Numbered from the stretch's first letter, positions 34,372-43,523 are shown. The stretch is 64,000 bases of DNA from Betaproteobacteria bacterium (GCA_016868375.1 VGHA01000005.1:1-64000); one strand, 5' to 3'. Notes: generated from the sequence alone by a model not told the origin. A program made the numbers and translations.

Positions 34372-35545
34372 CCGACACACTGGGCCCGTGCAGAAAGGTC
34401 CAGATCTGGTTCATTGACGTGTCGCCGGTGCTCTCAAGGCCGCCGGGCGCCTCGCCAGTGGCAGCAGGCGCAAACAGTACATCACACGATCCGAAAATGT
34501 CGGCGAGTTGCTGCCGACATGCACGACCCAGCGTCTGAGCCGCCAGATACTGTGCGGGCTCCACCTGCAAACCCGCCAGCGTCCGGTCAAGCAGAGGCTT
34601 GCGGATGCGCTCGCCATCATGCGCGACGATATCGGCAAAGCCTCGGGCCATCTCATACCAGGCGACCAGCCGATGGGCTTCAAGCAGTCCGCGGAATGAT
34701 TCCGGCAGCACGATCTCGAGCGTGCGCGCGCCAGCGGCCGCAAGCCGCTTCCGACTGTCTTCGAACGCGTCGTGGATGGATGCGTCAGCCCGATCCCATT
34801 CCCAGGTTCGACAAAAACCGATTACAGGCGGCGCAGTAACCTCATGGTCATCAAAGGCGAGCGCAGGATAGTGACCGGCGGCTGCGGCAAACATCGCCAC
34901 ATCGCGGACATCGCGGGCCATGAGGCCCACCGTGTCAACCGAGTCGGCATTCGGCCATACGCCCCGCCGGGGGAGCAGGTTGTAGGTGGGCTTGTAGCCG
35001 CAGACCCCGCAGTAGCCGGCCGGGCGAATCGTGGAACCAAGCGTTTGCGTGGCGGTGGCAAATGGCACCATGAAATCAGCCACGGCAGCGGCGGATCCGG
35101 ATGACGAGCCGCCAGGCGTGTGGCCCGGGTCACGCGGATTGCGCGTGCCGTTGGGCGGAAAGGTTGCAAGTTCGGTGGTGACTGTTTTCCCGATCATGAG
35201 CGCGCCCGCGCCGCGCAGCAGCGCAATCACGGCTGCATCGGTGGCCGGTTGATGCCCGCGAAACGCCTCTGACCCGCCTTGCGTGGGCATGTCGCGCGTA
35301 TCGAACACGTCTTTGATGCCCACGGTAAGCCCCTGCAGCGGGCCCTGAATGGGCGAGCGATCGAGTTCGGCAGCCTGCTCCAGAACGCGTTCAGCCGCCA
35401 CAAAGGCGAACGCACCGATGAGGGGCTCGCGCTCACTGATTCGGGCAAGACTCGCTTGGGCGTAGGCCTTCGCTGTCAGTTCACGCCGTTGCAGCAACCG
35501 GGCGGCCTCAAAGCCGCTCAGTTCATTGATCGCTTGAGCGGCCAT
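34253..35545 (-). CDS. Amidase, amidase-signature family
   Basis: 430-residue amidase with the Ser-cisSer-Lys triad. Lys78 is in VGIKDVFDT, cis-Ser147 in GGSSSGSAAAV and nucleophile Ser171 in TLGSTIRPAG. It hydrolyses an amide or related bond; the substrate is unknown. The ATG ending at 35545 lies 2 bp after the stop of the molybdoenzyme gene, so the two are coupled. It is similar in layout to a second amidase at 49884, but the two sequences are clearly distinct. Confidence 0.9.
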   Translation of the reverse strand: MAAQAINELSGFEAARLLQRRELTAKAYAQASLARISEREPLIGAFAFVAAERVLEQAAELDRSPIQGPLQGLTVGIKDVFDTRDMPTQGGSEAFRGHQPATDAAVIALLRGAGALMIGKTVTTELATFPPNGTRNPRDPGHTPGGSSSGSAAAVADFMVPFATATQTLGSTIRPAGYCGVCGYKPTYNLLPRRGVWPNADSVDTVGLMARDVRDVAMFAAAAGHYPALAFDDHEVTAPPVIGFCRTWEWDRADASIHDAFEDSRKRLAAAGARTLEIVLPESFRGLLEAHRLVAWYEMARGFADIVAHDGERIRKPLLDRTLAGLQVEPAQYLAAQTLGRACRQQLADIFGSCDVLFAPAATGEAPGGLESTGDTSMNQIWTFLHGPSVSVTGGFGPSGLPLAMQVLGRIGDDARTLRAARWVERCLGR

Positions 35546-35547
35546 GG

Positions 35548-37845
35548 TCAGCGCGTCTCCGGGTTGAGCGCCGCCCACACGCGGGCTGGCGTAAAGGGCA
35601 TGTCGATGGCAGCCGCTCCGTTCGCGGCAAGCGCATCACTCATTGCGTTGGCAAGCGCGGGCAGTGATCCGGTGCAACCTGATTCGCCGACGCCTTTCGC
35701 ACCCGTGCGGTTCAGCGTGGTGGGGATCGGCAGATTGTCGCTGACCAGTTCGGGTACGCAGCCGGCCTTGGGCATGGCGTAGTCCATGAACGAGCCCGAG
35801 CTGAGCTGGCCACGTGCGTCATACACCACGTTCTCGCAGAAAGCCTGCCCCCATCCCTGCACCACGCCGCCCTGCATCTGGCCATGCACCAGCTGTTCGG
35901 AGATCAGCCGGCCCGCATCGTCGACCGACACATACCGTATTAGCTGGGTGGTCCCCGTACTGGGGTCGATTTCGATCTCGGCGACATGGCAGCCGTTGGG
36001 AAACGTGGCCCCCGACTTTGCCTGCGCTTCAATGGCGAGTTGCGAGCGCTCCGCCGCGCTCAGCGAGCGCACCCAGGCGGACAGATCGAACGACGCATCA
36101 GGTGATTCGCCACGCGCGGCGCGAAGGCCGTTGACCCGCTCGCGAATCTGCTCACACATGACGGTGATTGCACTGCCTGCGCCATAAAGCGTTCGCGAGC
36201 CCTCGGTGCCATTGCCAACCACTGACACACCATGATCGCCCGCCCGATACATCACCCGATCAGCAGGCAGACCAAGCGCCTCTTCGACCATGGTCGCAAA
36301 TGAGGTTTCATGCCCCTGACCCGACGCGCCGGTTGCGCCGAAGATGATCAGGTTGCCCGTGTCATCGAACTCGCCCCGCACCGAGTCATGAGGCGCCGAG
36401 CCCATACCGGAAACCTCGAGCCAGCTGGCAAGCCCGATGCCTCGCAATCGGCCCTGGGCCTGGGCCGCCGCCCGGCGAGCCGGAAAACTGTCGAACTCGG
36501 ACAGCTCAAGTGCCCGCGCCAGCAGGCGCTCAAAATTGCAGTGGTCGTACACCGTGCCATTGGCAGTGCGATAGGGAAACGCTTCGGGTGTGATGAAGTT
36601 CAGACGCCGCAGCGCGATCCGATCAAACCCATGCTCGCGCGAGGCGTGGTCCATCAGCGCCTCAATCGCATACGCGATGTCGGGCCGCCCTGCGCCGCGG
36701 TAGGCGGACACGGGCACGGTGTTGGTGTAGGCAAGCCGCGAGCTCATATGCAGAGCCGGCACCCGATACACGCCGCCCATCGATACCGACAGATTCCGTG
36801 TTCCCACCAGCGTGCCGGCAAAAACAATGTAGGCGCCCAGGTCGACCGTGTCCTCAAAGCGAAGCGCTAGAATCCTGCCCTCGGCATCCAGCGCGATCTG
36901 ACCGTCCAGCGTCAGCGCCCGCCCGTGCCAGTCGCTCAGAAAAATCTCAGAACGTGACCCCAGCCAACGCACCGGCTGGTTGAGCTTGCGCGCTGCGAGC
37001 ACAGCCAGAACATGTTCGGAATAGGGGCTTGCGCGAAGACCGAACGAGCCCCCCACATCCTGGCTGACGATGTCGAGCTGCTGCGGCGCGAGGCCCGTGG
37101 CTGCGCACATCTGCTTGGTCATGCTGGGCACGCCCTGCGTCGGCGCGAACAGCCGCGTGCGATCAGCGTTGCGGTCATGCACCGCCAGCACGGCACGCGG
37201 CTCCATCGGCGCACCGATCAGTCGCTGGCTGTTGATCTTCAGACGGCTGACGTAGGTGGCGCGCGCGAAGGCAGCGTCCACCGCGGCACGGTCTCCCGCT
37301 TCGTAGTGAACCGACAGATTGCCCGGCACACCAGGATGCAGCGCGATCGCACCCGGCGCGATCGCCTCGTCAAAGCTGGCAACCGCTGCCAGCTCCTCAT
37401 AGTCGATCAGCGCCAGCTCAGCGGCGTCCTGTGCAGCATCAGCCGTATCAGCCACCACGAATGCAACCGGCTGGCCTAAGAAATGCACCCGGTCGCGCGC
37501 CAGCACCGGCATCAGCACCACGCGCTGCGGCGCGCCATCCGGACTGGTAACCGCCATCAGGTTGGGAAGCTCCTTCGGACCATCCACCTCGATGTCAGCT
37601 GCAGTGAGCACCAGCCGCACACCGGACGCCGAAGCGACCGCCGACAGATCGCAGCGACGGATCCAGGCATGCGCGTGCGTCGAGCGGATCACGTAGGCAT
37701 GCAGCATGTCGGGCGCAAGATGGTCGGCGGCAAAGCGACCCGCGCCAGTAATCAGGCGGTGGTCTTCGCGGCGCGCATAGCGAATCGGTTGACCCGCAAC
37801 GTGCGACGACGCGGGTGAAATCGGGTGCGATGCCAAATTCGACAA
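35548..37845 (-). CDS. Xanthine dehydrogenase/CO-dehydrogenase-family molybdopterin-binding large subunit
   Basis: Start set at a TTG (ending at 37845) with GGAG six bases upstream, giving 765 residues. The frame stays open 73 codons further, but those residues are not family-like. The N-terminal a/b hammerhead (RREDHRLITGAGRFAADHL) precedes Moco-domain motifs PTQGVPSMTKQMCA, QDVGGSFGLR, SAYRGAGRPDIAYAIE and the catalytic Glu region GAKGVGESGCTGS. Such enzymes hydroxylate aldehydes or N-heterocycles. The FAD (CoxM) and 2Fe-2S (CoxS) partner genes are absent here, so partners must be elsewhere. Confidence 0.87.
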   Translation of the reverse strand: MSNLASHPISPASSHVAGQPIRYARREDHRLITGAGRFAADHLAPDMLHAYVIRSTHAHAWIRRCDLSAVASASGVRLVLTAADIEVDGPKELPNLMAVTSPDGAPQRVVLMPVLARDRVHFLGQPVAFVVADTADAAQDAAELALIDYEELAAVASFDEAIAPGAIALHPGVPGNLSVHYEAGDRAAVDAAFARATYVSRLKINSQRLIGAPMEPRAVLAVHDRNADRTRLFAPTQGVPSMTKQMCAATGLAPQQLDIVSQDVGGSFGLRASPYSEHVLAVLAARKLNQPVRWLGSRSEIFLSDWHGRALTLDGQIALDAEGRILALRFEDTVDLGAYIVFAGTLVGTRNLSVSMGGVYRVPALHMSSRLAYTNTVPVSAYRGAGRPDIAYAIEALMDHASREHGFDRIALRRLNFITPEAFPYRTANGTVYDHCNFERLLARALELSEFDSFPARRAAAQAQGRLRGIGLASWLEVSGMGSAPHDSVRGEFDDTGNLIIFGATGASGQGHETSFATMVEEALGLPADRVMYRAGDHGVSVVGNGTEGSRTLYGAGSAITVMCEQIRERVNGLRAARGESPDASFDLSAWVRSLSAAERSQLAIEAQAKSGATFPNGCHVAEIEIDPSTGTTQLIRYVSVDDAGRLISEQLVHGQMQGGVVQGWGQAFCENVVYDARGQLSSGSFMDYAMPKAGCVPELVSDNLPIPTTLNRTGAKGVGESGCTGSLPALANAMSDALAANGAAAIDMPFTPARVWAALNPETR

Positions 37846-38002
37846 GGGGAACTCCGTTTCCAGGGGTGACGACTGCCGGATTCCGAGCGATGCGCCGCTA
37901 GAGCCTCGGCCTGACGACACTAACAGGTTTGTATCGACGCAGCGACCCGTCAAACTCGATTGAATCGCCGACGCCCGACTCGCAGTCCAAGCCGCAACCC
38001 CA

Positions 38003-38031
38003 TTCTCAGGTGGGATTTTTTCCCATATAAT
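38003..38031 (+). promoter_or_regulatory. Predicted sigma-70 promoter of the subtilase gene
   Basis: TTCTCA (38003-38008), a 17-bp spacer and a perfect TATAAT (38026-38031) lie 75 bp before the chosen ATG of the protease. They sit in the 261-bp region divergent from the molybdoenzyme gene. No other strong signal was found in that region. Confidence 0.5.
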
Positions 38032-38106
38032 TCGGAAGACTCTGGCATATCCGATATGCTTCAAAGCTCGAATTCCCGACCATCACTTTTGATCGATGCG
38101 ACCGCC

Positions 38107-40125
38107 ATGCCTGAACGCCTGCCACGCTTCGCCCCTGCCACATCGTTTTTGTGGACCATCACACTTTCGCTGATCCTGACCGCATGCGGCGGCTCGGGTT
38201 CGTCGGGAGGCGCCTCACCGGTGGCCAACGAACCCAGCGCCGCCATTGCAGCCCAGGTCGACGAGATCCGCCCCGCCGATGAAAGCGAAAGCGTCGGCGT
38301 GTTCGTTGAACTGAACGACGGCGCGCCGGTGGCTGCCGCCACGGTCAGCGACACCGACGGCCGTCGCGCCTGGCTGCAGCAGCGCTTCATTTCCGACCTG
38401 AGCACTGCTGCCTCGGCACCCCTGGCGGGCGTTTCCACCACCCGTTGCAGCAGCGCAGATCTGCAGTCCCGGCTCGAACGGGCCCAGCGGCCGGTCTCGG
38501 GCAGCACCGTTCGCATCGAATTGACATCCTGCGAACTCGATCTGCTGCCGCGCTTATCCATCGTGCGGGGCGTTCATGCCGACCGACCGCTCACCACCCA
38601 GGCGGCCAGCGACGCGACCGCGCTGCATCAGGCCATCGTGCAGTCGTTTGATGGCCAAACCGCCTGGCCCGCGCTCTCGGGGCAACCCCTGGAAGGCGGC
38701 TCGCGGGTTATCGCCGTGCTCGATACGGGCGTTGAGGATCGGCATCCGGCGCTGGCGGGCACCAAGGTGCTTCCGGGCGCATGCTTTTCCACGGCGGCCA
38801 ATGGCGGAACAGGCTTCTGTCCCAATGGGACCAGCATCGACACCACCAGCAGCACGGCAGGCCGCAGTTGCGTGGACCGCTTCGCCAACCGCAGTGCCGC
38901 ACTGTCGGCCGGTTGCGGACATGGCACCAGCATGGCCGCTGTCGCTGCGATGGACTACAGGCAGGTTGCTGCCGACCGGGGTGGCGTCGCCCGATCGGCC
39001 AGCATCCTTCCCGTCCAGGTGTTCAACGCCGATTCGCGCGGCGCAATCAGCGCCAGTTCAGGCGATCTGCTCGCGGCAATCGAGTGGGTCACCGAGCAGG
39101 CGCGCCTGCGTCGCACATCGGGGCAGGCTCCGATTGCCGCGCTCAACCTCAGCCTGGGTGCGGGCGCGTATTCCGCGGCCTGCGATACCGATTACCTGGG
39201 CGGACTGTTCCGCAACGCGTTTGATCGGCTGCGCGCTCAAGGTGTCGTGCCCGTGGTGGCTGCGGGCAACAGCGGCACGATGGGTGCTGTGGCGTTTCCC
39301 GCCTGTGTCAGCAACGCGCTGCCCGTTGCCGCCGCGCGTCTCAACTATTCGGGCCTCGCCTCGTACAGCAACTTCAGCAGTCGGGTGAAAGTCGTCGCCA
39401 TCGGCGGCGACACGGTTGGCGCCTACCGCGCACCAGTGCCCTGTTCAACGAGCAGCGCCACCGACTGCTGGGCCGCCACCATGGGGACATCACCAGCCAC
39501 CGCCATGGTGTCGGGGGCGGTAGCCGCTCTGCACGCCCTGCAAAGCGCGCCCAACGCGGCCCAGGTTCAGGCCGCGCTTACCACCAACCTCGCAGCGTCC
39601 GATTCACGCGCGCGCTCGCTCACTGTCGCGGGCATCACGGTCCCTGCGTTGCGGCTGACGCCCAGCGCAGAATTGCTGGCAGGCGCCGGCACAACCGCAT
39701 CAGGCGGCGTTGCCTCGGGGTCGACCGCTTCCGGCAACGGCACGAGTTCGGGCGCAGGCACATCAAGCGGATCGGGCACGGGGACCGGATCGGGATCCAG
39801 CGAGGGCGTTGACACCATCACCAAACGGTCGACCCGGATCTGCGTGTACTGGTGGACCAACTACTCCGGGCTTGGATCGTGTGCAATTGCCCGCCTGGAC
39901 GCCGACGACAGTCCGATCGTTTACAGCTACCTGGGCCCGGTTCGATCGGTCACGATACGAGACGCCGATACCAATCAGCCCGTAGCAGGGCGGGTGCGCG
40001 TCACGCTCTACGCCAGTTTCCGTACAAGAAGCGATGTGTCGATTACCCAGGACACCCCGGCGATTGCAGGGGGCCCCTTCAATTCGCTGGTACGAAGTAT
40101 TCAGGTGTCGCCGCTATCGCAGTGA
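38107..40125 (+). CDS. Subtilisin-like serine protease lipoprotein
   Basis: 672 residues from the ATG at 38107, chosen because it places a lipoprotein signal (LSLILTAC, Cys27) at the N-terminus; earlier in-frame ATGs exist. The S8 triad is Asp206 (VLDTGVEDRHP), His272 (GCGHGTSMA) and Ser462 (GTSPATAM), with oxyanion Asn in AAGNSGT. A Ser/Gly/Thr linker (about residues 520-560) leads to a ~110-residue C-terminal beta-rich segment beginning TRICVYWWTNYSGLGSC, not recognised. It is probably anchored to the envelope and active outside the cytosol. It has no obvious link to the flanking catabolic genes. Confidence 0.88.
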   Translation: MPERLPRFAPATSFLWTITLSLILTACGGSGSSGGASPVANEPSAAIAAQVDEIRPADESESVGVFVELNDGAPVAAATVSDTDGRRAWLQQRFISDLSTAASAPLAGVSTTRCSSADLQSRLERAQRPVSGSTVRIELTSCELDLLPRLSIVRGVHADRPLTTQAASDATALHQAIVQSFDGQTAWPALSGQPLEGGSRVIAVLDTGVEDRHPALAGTKVLPGACFSTAANGGTGFCPNGTSIDTTSSTAGRSCVDRFANRSAALSAGCGHGTSMAAVAAMDYRQVAADRGGVARSASILPVQVFNADSRGAISASSGDLLAAIEWVTEQARLRRTSGQAPIAALNLSLGAGAYSAACDTDYLGGLFRNAFDRLRAQGVVPVVAAGNSGTMGAVAFPACVSNALPVAAARLNYSGLASYSNFSSRVKVVAIGGDTVGAYRAPVPCSTSSATDCWAATMGTSPATAMVSGAVAALHALQSAPNAAQVQAALTTNLAASDSRARSLTVAGITVPALRLTPSAELLAGAGTTASGGVASGSTASGNGTSSGAGTSSGSGTGTGSGSSEGVDTITKRSTRICVYWWTNYSGLGSCAIARLDADDSPIVYSYLGPVRSVTIRDADTNQPVAGRVRVTLYASFRTRSDVSITQDTPAIAGGPFNSLVRSIQVSPLSQ

Positions 40126-40137
40126 TGAGTGATGCGT

Positions 40138-41439
40138 TCAGGTAACAGCATGACGCGCCTGGAAGCGGGGCTCGCGCCACTCCGCGCGTTCGATGACCTG
40201 CTGCAGATGTTCTGCCGCGCGCCATACCTCGGCAAAACCCAGGTAAAGCGGCGTGAACCCAAACCGCAGAATGTCCGGAGCGGTTGAACCGTTTCCGGCA
40301 CGGAAATCACCAATGACACCGCGCGCAATCAGGGCCTGAACCATTGGGTAGGCGCCCTCGCGTCGAGTAAGACTGACCTGTGAGCCTCTTGCCGAATGCG
40401 CCCTCGGCGTGACGATATCCAACCCGTGATTGCCTGCGAACCGGTCAATACGGTTGATGAACAGATCGGTGAGCGCGAGCGACTTCGCGCGCAGCGCTGC
40501 CATGCCTCCCAAGCCTTCAGCGGCCAGCACGGTACTGACACCTTCATCGAGCGCGACCAGGCTCAGAATAGGCTGAGAGCCGCACTGATATCGAAGGATG
40601 CCCGGCGCCGGTTCATAGCCCGACGTAAAAGCAAACGGCGCAGCATGGCCCCACCAGCCGGAGAGCGGCTGCAGTGCGCGGTTGGCATGGCGGGGATGCA
40701 CCCATACAAATCCCGGCGCACCCGGCCCACCGTTCAGGTATTTGTAGCCACAGCCAATCGCGAAATCCGCATCGGCCGCGTGCAGGTCTACCGGGACCGC
40801 GCCTGCGCTGTGGGCGAGGTCCCAGATGATGAGTGCGCCTGCCGCATGCGCGCGTTTGGTGATCGCGGCCATGTCATGCATGGCGCCGGTTCGGTAGTTG
40901 ACATGCGTGAGCATCAACACATCGACACCCGCGTCGATGGCATCGCCCAGCGCCTCGTTATCGACCGCAAGCAGGCGCGCACCGCGCTCCCGGCAAGCCC
41001 CTTCCGCGATGTACAGATCGGTTGGAAAGTTTGCCCCTTCGCTCAGAACCGTCAGAGGCCGCTGGCGCCGTGAGCCTGAGAGACCAAGTGCCGCGCAGAG
41101 CACCTTGTACAGGTTGATGGACGTGCCGTCGACCGCAAGCACCTCGCCTTCGCGCGCACCGATCAAACGCGCGATACGGTCGCCCACCCGGCGCGGCAGG
41201 TCAAACCAGCCCGCATCGTTCCAGCTTCGGATCAGCCCCTGCCCCCACTGCCGCGTGATGGCATCACTGAGCCGCCCGGCTGTCTGCTTTGGCAAAACGC
41301 CCAGCGAGTTGCCATCGAGATAGATCAGATCGCTTGGAAGCGCGAACTGCGCCCGCAACCCGCCAAGCGGATCGACGCGGTCGCGATCCAGGCAGGCCTC
41401 ATAGGTTTGCGGGATCGGGTCTGAGTGCATTGACTTCAT
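40138..41439 (-). CDS. kynU: Kynureninase
   Basis: PLP enzyme that splits kynurenine to anthranilate and alanine. The 433-residue protein shows kynureninase marks: LIYLDGNSLGVLPK, WGQGLIRSWNDAGWFDLPRRVGD split across conserved stretches, HVNYRTGAMHDM, IWDLAHSAGAVPVDL and the PLP-Lys region GCGYKYLNGGPGAPGF. It follows a LysR gene by 32 bp on the same strand. No tryptophan dioxygenase gene is adjacent. An arylformamidase-like fusion is encoded 12 kb away at 26464. Confidence 0.95.
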   Translation of the reverse strand: MKSMHSDPIPQTYEACLDRDRVDPLGGLRAQFALPSDLIYLDGNSLGVLPKQTAGRLSDAITRQWGQGLIRSWNDAGWFDLPRRVGDRIARLIGAREGEVLAVDGTSINLYKVLCAALGLSGSRRQRPLTVLSEGANFPTDLYIAEGACRERGARLLAVDNEALGDAIDAGVDVLMLTHVNYRTGAMHDMAAITKRAHAAGALIIWDLAHSAGAVPVDLHAADADFAIGCGYKYLNGGPGAPGFVWVHPRHANRALQPLSGWWGHAAPFAFTSGYEPAPGILRYQCGSQPILSLVALDEGVSTVLAAEGLGGMAALRAKSLALTDLFINRIDRFAGNHGLDIVTPRAHSARGSQVSLTRREGAYPMVQALIARGVIGDFRAGNGSTAPDILRFGFTPLYLGFAEVWRAAEHLQQVIERAEWREPRFQARHAVT

Positions 41440-41471
41440 GGTGATCGACTCCAGCTTTCGATGGGCATGCG

Positions 41472-42389
41472 CTAACCAGCCCGCGCCCCGCGACGCAACA
41501 CCCGCTCGCCGCTCAGTAGATGCTCGCGAAAACCCGACGCGATCGGCGAGATCTGCCGCTGCCGCGGGTGCACCACGTGCCAGGACGAACTGATGGGGAA
41601 GCCTTCAACAGCCAATACCGCCACGCCGTCCTCGCGCTCGCGCCCGTGCAAGGTATGGCGCGACACCACGCCCAGTCCCAAGCCACCGGCAACCGCTTCC
41701 TTGATCGCCTCATTGCTGCCCAACTCCAGCCGCACACGGGGCTTGAAGCCGCGCCGGCGAAAGTAGCGGTCAACCGCCATCCGGGTGCCCGAGCCTGGTT
41801 CGCGCAAGATGAAGCGTTGGCCCGAAAGCTCGGAAAGCGTGGTGTCGTCTCGTCGCAGTAACGGACTGCCTGTGGCCGAAATGAGCACCAGCGGATTGGC
41901 CATGAACACCTGGTCGTCGAGATCAATGTCATCGGGCGGCATCGACATGACGTAGAGGTCATCGAGCGACTCACGCAGACGACGAACAACGCCGTCGCGA
42001 TTGAGTACTTCAAGCGAGACTTCGATATCAGGATATTTGCGGCAGAAGGTGCCAACCAGGCGCGGAACGAAGTATTCGGCAGTGCTCACGATGGCCACCC
42101 GCAGACGACCGCGCCGCAGGCCCTTCATCGCATCGATTCGTTGCGCAAACTGATCCCATTCCTCGTTGATCTGGCGGGCAGTGCGGGCGAGCTCGCGGCC
42201 TGCGTCGGTGAGCCGAACCTTACGGGCGATGAGCTCATACAGCGGAAAGCCAACCGTTTCAGTAATTTCGCGCAGCTGCATTGAAGCGGTGGGCTGCGTG
42301 ACATTAACCAACCGCGCTGCCGCACTGACGCTACCCGTTTGCGCAAGCGCAAGAAACAGGCGCATCTGTCTGAAAGTAATCGGGTGCAT
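41472..42389 (-). CDS. LysR-family transcriptional regulator
   Basis: 305-residue LTTR. The N-terminal winged HTH (TFRQMRLFLALAQTGSVSAA, then QPTASMQLREI) is followed by the substrate-binding domain with FREHLL near the C-terminus. The CysB/CbbR-like N-terminus does not fix the ligand. Divergent placement from the SbtA-type permease across 104 bp, together with palindromes in that gap, suggests it controls that gene, itself and kynU downstream. Confidence 0.92.
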   Translation of the reverse strand: MHPITFRQMRLFLALAQTGSVSAAARLVNVTQPTASMQLREITETVGFPLYELIARKVRLTDAGRELARTARQINEEWDQFAQRIDAMKGLRRGRLRVAIVSTAEYFVPRLVGTFCRKYPDIEVSLEVLNRDGVVRRLRESLDDLYVMSMPPDDIDLDDQVFMANPLVLISATGSPLLRRDDTTLSELSGQRFILREPGSGTRMAVDRYFRRRGFKPRVRLELGSNEAIKEAVAGGLGLGVVSRHTLHGREREDGVAVLAVEGFPISSSWHVVHPRQRQISPIASGFREHLLSGERVLRRGARAG

Positions 42390-42402
42390 CGTCAGGTAAC
42401 AA

Positions 42403-42418
42403 ATAGATTTTTATCTAT
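42403..42418. promoter_or_regulatory. Palindrome in LysR/SbtA intergenic region
   Basis: ATAGAT-TTTT-ATCTAT, perfect 6-bp arms, 14 bp upstream of the LysR start in an AT-rich gap. It may be an autoregulatory site or a small hairpin in the LysR leader. Confidence 0.45.
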
Positions 42419-42420
42419 GA

Positions 42421-42440
42421 ATTGGTAAGGCCTAATCAAT
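42421..42440. promoter_or_regulatory. Candidate LysR-type operator
   Basis: A 20-bp dyad centred on GGCC (ATTGGTAAGG/CCTAATCAAT) with 8 of 10 arm positions matching and a T-N11-A core typical of LTTR boxes. A wider pair CAGGTAA (42393-42399) and TTACCTG (42442-42448) brackets it. Confidence 0.45.
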
Positions 42441-42493
42441 TTTACCTGGGTATTGGCAAAAAACGAAAATGGCACGGAACGCTTCCAAATGTC

Positions 42494-43501
42494 ATGAACG
42501 CCCTCTTCGATCCCGCCATCCTGTTTTTTGTTTTTGGCCTGTTCGCCGGCCTGGTGAAATCAGATCTGGAAATTCCGGCGCCGATCGCACGGTTTTTGTC
42601 ACTCTATCTGCTGATGGCACTGGGCCTGAAGGGTGGCTTTGCACTGGCGGAGTCGGGCCTGACCATGGCAGTGATGGCCAGCCTGATTGGCGCTGTCCTG
42701 ATGGCGCTCATTGCCCCGGCGATCGGCTATCTCGCGCTGCGAAATCGGGTCAGCCGATACGACGCAGCGGCCATCGCCGCATCTTACGGATCCGTCAGTG
42801 CCGTCACCTTTCTGACCGCGGCGCAATATCTCGAAGATTTTGGCATGCCCGCAGGGGGCCACATGGCCGTTGCGCTGGTCCTGATGGAGTCACCCGCAAT
42901 TCTGGTGGCGGTGCTGATCGCCAACGCACTTCGCGCCGCTGGCACGGTTTCGTCTACGGTCGCGGGTGGTCTTGCTGCGGCCGAGTCCCTGGCCAACCGA
43001 TCCGCCGGCCAGCAAATCGGAAAAATCATCCATGAGTCGCTCACCAACGGCTCACACATGCTGTTGATCGGCGCGCTGTTGGTAGGCATTGTCAGCGGGG
43101 ACTCAGGCAAGGCGGTGATGCAGCCGTTTTCCATTGACCTGTTCAAAGGCATGCTGGCCTTTTTCCTGCTGGACATGGGACTGACTGTGGCCCGAAATTT
43201 CGGTGACGCCCGCAGAGCGCCGCCTCTGCTGATGGTCTATGCGGTCATCGCACCGCTGCTGCACGCGTCGATTGCTCTGGGACTGGCCCTGATGCTGCGA
43301 CTGGCCGCTGCGGATGCGGCACTGCTCATGGTGCTGTCTGCGAGCGCGTCGTATATCGTGGTGCCTGCCGTGATGCGACAGGCCATTCCTGAGGCCAATC
43401 CGGCGCTTTACTGCGGCCTGTCTCTCGGGATCACCTTTCCGCTCAACCTGCTGGTCGGCATCCCCCTGTACAGCTGGGCGGCGCGGTGGCTGCTGGGCTA
43501 A
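42494..43501 (+). CDS. SbtA-family (sodium-dependent bicarbonate transporter-like) permease
   Basis: 335-residue membrane protein with about ten spans in two repeated halves: MNALFDPAILFFVFGLFAGL, LSLYLLMALGLKGGFAL, YGSVSAVTFLTA, MLAFFLLDMGLTVARNF and LSASASYIVVPAVMRQAIP. These match the DUF897/SbtA family, whose cyanobacterial member imports bicarbonate with Na+. In heterotrophs the substrate is unclear. No SbtB-like PII gene is adjacent. The start at 42494 was chosen over 42422 because the first 24 residues are not family-like and overlap the operator. Confidence 0.87.
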   Translation: MNALFDPAILFFVFGLFAGLVKSDLEIPAPIARFLSLYLLMALGLKGGFALAESGLTMAVMASLIGAVLMALIAPAIGYLALRNRVSRYDAAAIAASYGSVSAVTFLTAAQYLEDFGMPAGGHMAVALVLMESPAILVAVLIANALRAAGTVSSTVAGGLAAAESLANRSAGQQIGKIIHESLTNGSHMLLIGALLVGIVSGDSGKAVMQPFSIDLFKGMLAFFLLDMGLTVARNFGDARRAPPLLMVYAVIAPLLHASIALGLALMLRLAAADAALLMVLSASASYIVVPAVMRQAIPEANPALYCGLSLGITFPLNLLVGIPLYSWAARWLLG

Positions 43502-43523
43502 CCGCGCGGTGCCGCTCTGCCGG

